Below are positions 58,740-64,000 of a stretch of 64,000 bases of DNA, one piece after another. The stretch lies in contig CM077115.1 in the NCBI GenBank assembly GCA_039619475.1, forward strand, positions 400,802,557-400,866,556. The letters are read 5' to 3'. Both the position numbers and the translations under genes were made by a program. The notes under the pieces are model-generated. The model did no database searches. It was not told the DNA's origin and saw nothing but the letters and a program-made list of their open reading frames with translations. This stretch comes from Icerya purchasi (lineage: Eukaryota; Arthropoda; Insecta; Hemiptera; Monophlebidae). Position 1 is the stretch's first letter, and each line of letters starts with the position of its first letter.

Positions 58740-59300
58740 TGAATTAAAATCATAACAATGCCAAGTCCAAAATTTAGACTTTCTAAGTTATGAGAAAAAT
58801 TCCACGTAATCCTTCAAGAGAATGCCCCAACTAATTGTACCAAAATCGGAGGCATACAATTAGATGCCGTAACGATTACAAAATTTCGACTTTCTGTGGC
58901 TAACCGTTTTCGAGTTACAAGAAAACGGTCTAGAAAACGCCGCTCCAAAAGAAATACCCCTTTAGCCGAACTGAATGTAACCAAAAAGAAGAGAGGTGCA
59001 TAACTAGACGTTAAAAGAGTCCTAAATTTAAAATTTCAACTTTCTTTGACCAGCCGTTTCTGAGTTATGCGTGAAGACACATAACGAAAAACTGCTTAAA
59101 CATGGATCCAGAAGCGGTCAAAATGGATATTTCCGTTGAAATGTGTGATTCAAAACACTCCACACGAATGCAGTACCTCCTTGTATCCGTATAAGAAAAT
59201 AATCAGGGATGGTCGAAATATCCACTGAAATATGGTATTAAACATTTTTCATGATTACAATAATATTTTCGTTTACTATGTACAAGAAAGTAAAAAAGCG
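58740..59300 (+). repeat. dispersed repeat family, copy 2
   Basis: Same block order as 39266-39692, including ATGGATCCAGAAGCGGTCAA, AAAATGGATATTTCCGTTGA, and a terminal segment ending ACAAGAAAGTAAAAAAG. Upstream blocks (for example TCTGAGTTATGCGTGAAG) also have weaker counterparts in copy 1. Confidence 0.7.
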
Positions 59301-59414
59301 GACTAAATTTTTTATCCCTACTAGTTTTAATATGATTGTCATCCATACTATTGTGTTATAATTTGATTGAAATGAATAAAATAGAGTAAACACTAAAAAC
59401 ACGATGATATAATT

Positions 59415-59415
<1 letters not shown>

Positions 59416-59458
<43 letters not shown>

Positions 59459-59464
59459 AATATA

Positions 59465-59513
<49 letters not shown>

Positions 59514-59516
59514 AAC
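59416..59516. repeat. two (TA)n arrays, duplicated block
   Basis: Two TA arrays of about 15-18 units, each followed by GTATATATAAA and ATAA(A)TATA, suggest duplication of a TA-array block. Confidence 0.9.
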
Positions 59517-60640
59517 ACAATAAATATAAAAACACTGACTGGTTTCAGATATTACAATCCATCTTCATGGGGTGCACAAACAATTAAATTTAGTGTCCAC
59601 TCTATTTTATTCAATTCAATCGATTACCTGTAATGATTCTTAAAATATATGTTAAAAGCCGATGCGGTACACACCTACAGGTCAAGCTAAGAAAATGTAT
59701 ATTGCTAGATATGATATAATTTTTTCTTCAACGGTTGGAATGGTTATTTAATAAATTTTTATGGTAGTCCGGCAGGAACTTCAGCAGCTTATTTTAGGAA
59801 AAAGAAAAAAAAGAATTTTGAATAAATTTCAACTTGACTCTTGGCGGGAACTCATTCGTTGTTTACGACGTCGCATACTTTTCCTTCGATGAATAATTTC
59901 AACAATATAGAAAAGATGGTCCACAACATGAAAGCTGGAATCAGTAAATTTCGATGATTTTCATGTTTAACGCGGATACATTTAACGCCACATCAAACCA
60001 CGAACGCTTCAATAAAATAAATGTACTGAAAAAGTGGGTGTTGTTCAACATTTCGCTATTTATTAAATGCGCAGGAAAAAACAAAAAACAAAAAGCTACA
60101 ACTATTACAAATTTCGGGTAAACAACTTTATATAAAAGTACATCAAACGAGTGATGCCGATGAAAGGTGTTCATTCATAAGGGAACCTGGGCGGCGGCCC
60201 GATTCTTTAATCTTTGCAGGAGTCATGTTCGAGACTGATAATAAACGGATTCTGGGGGCGGATATTGAAAAACTTAACGATAATTTGCCATCTCTTTCGA
60301 TTTTGTAGCGCTCCTTTTCATACTGAAGTTAACGTGAAACAAATATAACGTTTGTCCTTTTTTTTTTTTTTTTTCTATCATACTGAACTATATTAGTATT
60401 TTACCAAGGTAAGGCGCAACGGACGGCGGATTTTCAAATGCAAAACAAAAACACATTCTTTAAAAGCCATTTTAAATAGAGAACACATTCTTTTTGACCT
60501 TTTTTTTTTTGTTATTTTTCTATACCGAGCGGTTGGAAGTTATTCGCTTGAATTTTTAAGATCTTTAAGTGGTCCGTGCGCAGGCGTTTATTTCTTTTAA
60601 AATGTTATCGCCGCTTTCACCGTAGATGTATATCGTAGAA
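59517..60640. other. gene-free region
   Basis: No coding sequence is recognised. T-runs occur at about 60358-60374. Confidence 0.5.
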
Positions 60641-60644
60641 AAAT

Positions 60645-61152
60645 TTCTTTTTTTTCTTTTCCCTACCCTGGGCGTGCCAGCGGCCTTGACCCAACAACAT
60701 GATAAGTCAATAGATAGAACTAAATAGCTAGGCGATGAGAAATGGAACTCAAAAAGGACAGCAGCCGCGGAACAAGCGATGGTAAAGGGAAGGAAAGGAT
60801 ATAGGTAGCGTTAAAAGGCCCAAAGCTAAAAGTTGGGTCTATAGAAGGGAGTGTTCGTTAAGGAGAGCAGAGCATTCGAAAAAGATATGATTTGAGTCAC
60901 AAATACAAGGAGTTTCAGAAGCGTGAAGAGAGCAGAAAGGAGAAGGGGACAAAGTGAATCGAAAGCGAGAAGAAGGGCGTAAAGAATGATTGATCCTGAG
61001 TCTAATTAAAGAAACAACAGTGGAACGACGACAAACAGGAATAGAATAAAACCAAAACGGGGAACAAGAAACAAGTTGAGTAAGATGGTACTGCGAAAGT
61101 GATTTGTGAATAAAGATGGATACATATCCAGCCAAAGTCTGGAATGATTAGA
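60645..61152 (-). mobile_element. 5'-truncated LINE tail, minus copy
   Basis: The minus-strand frame from 61135 gives LRINHSLRPSSRFRFTLSPS and CDSNHIFFECSALLNEHSLL, then a stop. It ends in a 3' UTR with CCCAGGGTAGGG and an A-rich tail (60660-60644). It is highly similar to the plus-strand copy at 61546-62043. The two share a 5' region beginning CTCTAATCATTCCAGACTTT. Confidence 0.8.
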
Positions 61153-61233
61153 GTTAGCTTTATTTTAATTTTTGTTTTCTGCATTTCGATTATTTTTTTT
61201 TTATCTTAATTTAATTTCTTTTCTTAAAGCTGT

Positions 61234-61551
61234 ATGATCTCGTCTAAGGCAAATACTGTCAAATTCCCCAAAGTTAATATGAACCTAAACATCACGGAGG
61301 TTGACGTTTCCGGCAGACGTAAGCCGTCCAGCTCCCTTTCGCCGGTCGCGTCTCTGCCCAGTAAGGATCTGCGGCCGTCACTAAACGACCTAGCAAGCCT
61401 TTCCAATGATGGTAATAATGGTAATAATAATAATAATAATAGTAAAAATAGGGCAATGATTCAACTACTCTTTAGCTCGCTCAGCCGCCCGCAATGGTCT
61501 ATTCCTCGACTCTTTCCCTTCTTCAGACATTTATTTCCTATCACGCTCTAA
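61234..61551 (+). pseudogene. unidentified Ser/Asn-rich open frame upstream of LINE tail
   Basis: A 105-codon frame starts SSKANTVKFPKVNMNLNITE and contains an imperfect (AAT)n-coded Asn run. The first 60 residues look like real coding sequence (no low complexity, G+C-rich codons such as in RRKPSSSLSPVASLPSKDLR). It runs into the 5' end of the LINE tail. It may be the N-terminal part of a host or retroelement protein; I do not recognise it. Confidence 0.35.
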
Positions 61552-62043
61552 TCATTCCAGACTTTGGTTGGACATGTACACCATCTTTATTCTGTAATCG
61601 CTATTCGCAGAACCATCTTACTCAACCTGTTTCTTTTTCATTCTATTGCTGTTTGTCGTCGTTCCACTGTTGTTTCCTTAATTAAGATCAATCATTCTTT
61701 ACGCCTTTCTTCTCGCTTTCGATTCGCTTTGTCTCCTTCTCCTTTCTGCTCTCTTCACGCTTTTGAGCCTCCTTGTATTTGTGACTCAAATCACATCTTT
61801 TTCGAATGTTCTGCTCTCCTCAACGTACACTCCCTTCTATACGCCCAATTTTTAACTTTAGGTCTTCCTACTCCCTATAACGCAACCTACATACTTTTCT
61901 TCATATTGCCTTCAGTTGTTCCGCTGCTGCTGTTCTTTGTGAGTTCCATTTCTGACCGTCCGGATATTAAGTTCTATCTATTGAATTATTATGTTGTTAG
62001 TCATGGCCGCTAGCTAGCCCAGGGTAGGGTTATAAAAAAAAAA
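61546..62043 (+). mobile_element. 5'-truncated LINE tail, plus copy
   Basis: The frame 61564-62013 (149 codons) carries KINHSLRLSSRFRFALSPSP, CDSNHIFFECSALLNVHSLL and LTLGLPTPYNATYIL, ending VSSISDRPDIKF and a short extension. The 3' UTR has CCCAGGGTAGGG and an A-rich tail with ATAATAATAATT (62032-62056). It is the best preserved of the family and useful as its local reference. Confidence 0.82.
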
Positions 62044-62056
62044 AATAATAATAATT

Positions 62057-62959
62057 GTTATTATGATTTGAAAATTCAACGTAGTTGTAAAGTCAAAAAA
62101 CATTTAAGTGTGTTACTTTTTATTTATTTAAGACATTTTTTTATAATTTTTATAATCGGTATATATATACATATATGTTTGTATGTCTGTCTGCGTTTTT
62201 GTCCGGAATCCTGTAACGCCATACAGTTCATTCTAAGATTTTCAAGGTGTGTATGCGATGTCCCGACGAAGGTTTTAAGGTAAGACTAGTTTTCCATCCC
62301 CTCTCCTTCGTGATATATGAGGTTTTAAGTCACCAGCGGTACAGAAATGCATTCAAGACGAATAGAAAGAAAATTAATTTTTATAAAATTTCAAATAAAA
62401 TGATTATCGTGATAAATATAAATTAAACGTAAAAATGTAAATAAAATGATGACCATGGTAAATAATAAACTTCAGATAACATTTTATTAATTTCTGGCGT
62501 AATTAAATACACAGCGTCTGTTCTTCTCTTTCTGCGTTACTCAAATCATTAAACCTCCATGACAGGATCTAAATATAGAAGTCGCACTCCTAGACTAGCT
62601 GCTGTATTCATTGTGAAGTAAAAAAAAAAAAGAAAAGGAATCTTTATATAAATATAATTAAAGGAAAAACAAAAATTTTTTATTAATTTCCAAGTACAGA
62701 TTTAAACAGCTATTAATACGCGGGAAAAACCGCGAATAACAGCTTTTTTTATTATAATTTTAAATGTGATTTTTTTTTTGTCTTTAAAAGTGTAATTTTC
62801 AATTTATTAATATAGTAATCAAAACACAAAAATGGATTAAGATAACTCTAATTAATCCAAGAATTGAAAATGAAGAGAAGAAAAAAAGTTGCACTTTTAA
62901 ACGTTCGGGTTGAATCGCGTAAACCATTATCCTTTATAAATGACAACATTGAGCTTAGG
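62057..62959. other. gene-free region
   Basis: AT-rich; nothing recognisable. Confidence 0.5.
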
Positions 62960-63380
62960 TTTGTTCCTATCGCGAAGACAAGAACGTAGGGCACTATATA
63001 GGACTATGTTCAGCAAATGGGAATAACTGAGCACTGCAAAACAGGCAGCTGATTGGAAGATCACTGCCTTCCAACCAGTAATTATTAGACAGTCGCGTGT
63101 GGCTTAGTCGCAGGCTACTAGGTACAAAATAGTCTACCCAAACGGCGTCTCTGTCAAAGGACCAGCGTGGCTTGAATGGATTGAAGAAAGTTGACTTTGT
63201 TAGATGTTGCGATATATGTGATATTTTAGAAGAGTCTTTTAGCAATAGATCTATTACGAAATTTTGACGTTCACGCATGACCATAAATGTTAACAAAGAA
63301 ATGGCTAAACAAGGGGCCTGTACCTGTTCTCTTGTATTGCCCGAAGGACTGAGTTTATATATGTATATAAACTCGGCCAT
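62960..63380 (-). pseudogene. LINE RNase H C-terminal remnant, second lineage
   Basis: A minus-strand frame includes LRLSHTRLSNNYWLEGSDLP followed by SCLFCSAQLFPFAEHSPI. This matches the 'R.GHtrlTh.yLl.g..pp.C..C...ltveHil..C' ending of Jockey-type ORF2 proteins, with the last His-Cys pair lost. It differs from the other tails in the window, so it is another LINE lineage. Confidence 0.55.
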
Positions 63381-63409
63381 TTTGGCCTCGCAAGGGGCTG
63401 TGCCCCTTG
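63351..63409. repeat. three consecutive perfect short palindromes
   Basis: GAGTTTATATA-TG-TATATAAACTC (63351-63374), GGCC-ATTTT-GGCC (63375-63387) and CAAGGGGC-TGT-GCCCCTTG (63391-63409) lie end to end. GC-rich palindromes of the last type are common in transposon ends. No matching opposite end was found. Confidence 0.75.
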
Positions 63410-63439
63410 ACCCCTCTTGCTTACCTTTTTGTCTCTTTC

Positions 63440-64000
63440 TCTTCTATACTTTCTATAAAATGATCAAAATTTACAACGTAATTCTAAGTCGGTCCATATG
63501 AATATAAAACATAATCACAAAAATCCTATAAAATATAACAAACGTTACATAAAATTGGGACATATTTTTGGGACATTTTTTGTTACATAAAATTGGGACA
63601 TTTCTTTTAATGGAATTATGTTGTAATTAATATATATTAAGTATGCATATATATTTATGTGTGTGCGTGTATGTATATTATTAATTTCGATTTAATTTTG
63701 ACCCTTATAGTTTGGTCTATTAAATAATTCCATACGAACCTTCGTATCCTATCGGCTAACCTTTCATTCTTGCTGATTTGTTTGGACGGTTGCAAGCTTT
63801 TTCTAAGCTACAGAAAATGGGATTATTAAGTGCTGGTGTGGCTTTAAAAGGCCGATAAAATCTGTATTTAAAGACCGACTAACTGACAGTAGATTTAGTC
63901 GTACGGTCCCCGACTTGTTTATTATTGGACTCGCGAAAGGAGAAAAGACTTATTAACCATTTCTTTTTTGACATTTTGGAAAAGGAGTTTAATAAAAAGA
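63440..64000. other. gene-free right end
   Basis: AT-rich. A direct repeat, TTACATAAAATTGGGACAT, occurs twice (about 63545-63563 and 63584-63602), with a third partial GGGACAT between. No coding sequence is recognised. Confidence 0.5.

Overview
The window looks like insect nuclear DNA. It is strongly AT-rich, full of (TA)n, (TTA)n and poly(T) tracts, and contains relics of several eukaryotic transposon superfamilies. The one convincing host gene has spliceosomal introns and encodes a small secreted tyrosine-rich protein of cuticle/eggshell type. The insect order cannot be fixed from the sequence; a hemipteran-like genome is only a guess. There are no bacterial operons, rRNA genes or CRISPR arrays, and no functional tRNA gene that I can support.

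Host gene: I reconstructed a three-exon gene on the minus strand, coding exons 34962-34942, 25219-25078 and 21905-21691. All splice sites are GT/AG and the phases agree. It encodes 125 residues: a signal peptide split by intron 1, an acidic linker, and a 70-residue Tyr/Pro/Gly tail. A TATA-like box lies at about 35084-35077 and AATAAA signals at 21530-21521. The introns are about 9.7 kb and 3.2 kb. A second, much weaker candidate is one 55-bp coding exon at 14274-14220 (minus).

Layout: 1.25-2.58 kb is a piggyBac relic with intact TTAA ends. 5.0-5.3 kb holds tRNA-derived SINE pieces, and 5.99-7.13 kb a 307-bp inverted repeat. 7.6-8.5 kb has a LINE RNase H tail and a mariner MITE that keeps the end of its transposase gene. 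11.2-12.7 kb is a dead Jockey-type LINE. 13.1-14.16 kb is a diverged tandem array, followed by a Helitron-like end near 14.67 kb. 16.6-19.0 kb holds two LINE tails and a 14-bp minisatellite, and 19.8-20.17 kb a tRNA-headed repeat. The host gene occupies 21.5-35.1 kb. After gene-free DNA to 39.2 kb come a dispersed repeat, an RTE tail, a hAT-type MITE (40.9-41.3 kb), a nearly full-length dead RTE (41.9-45.05 kb) with a tRNA-like module just upstream of its 5' end, a FLYWCH/MULE transposase relic broken by a second copy of the same MITE (48.5-49.7 kb), a third hAT-like MITE (55.1-55.5 kb), and more LINE tails out to 63.2 kb.

The interesting content is the transposon record: three hAT-type insertions with perfect 8-bp target duplications, one of which interrupts a MULE reading frame that becomes continuous when the insert and one duplication are removed; the tRNA-like head beside the RTE; and at least seven decayed tails of related LINEs. 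No novel multi-gene system is visible.
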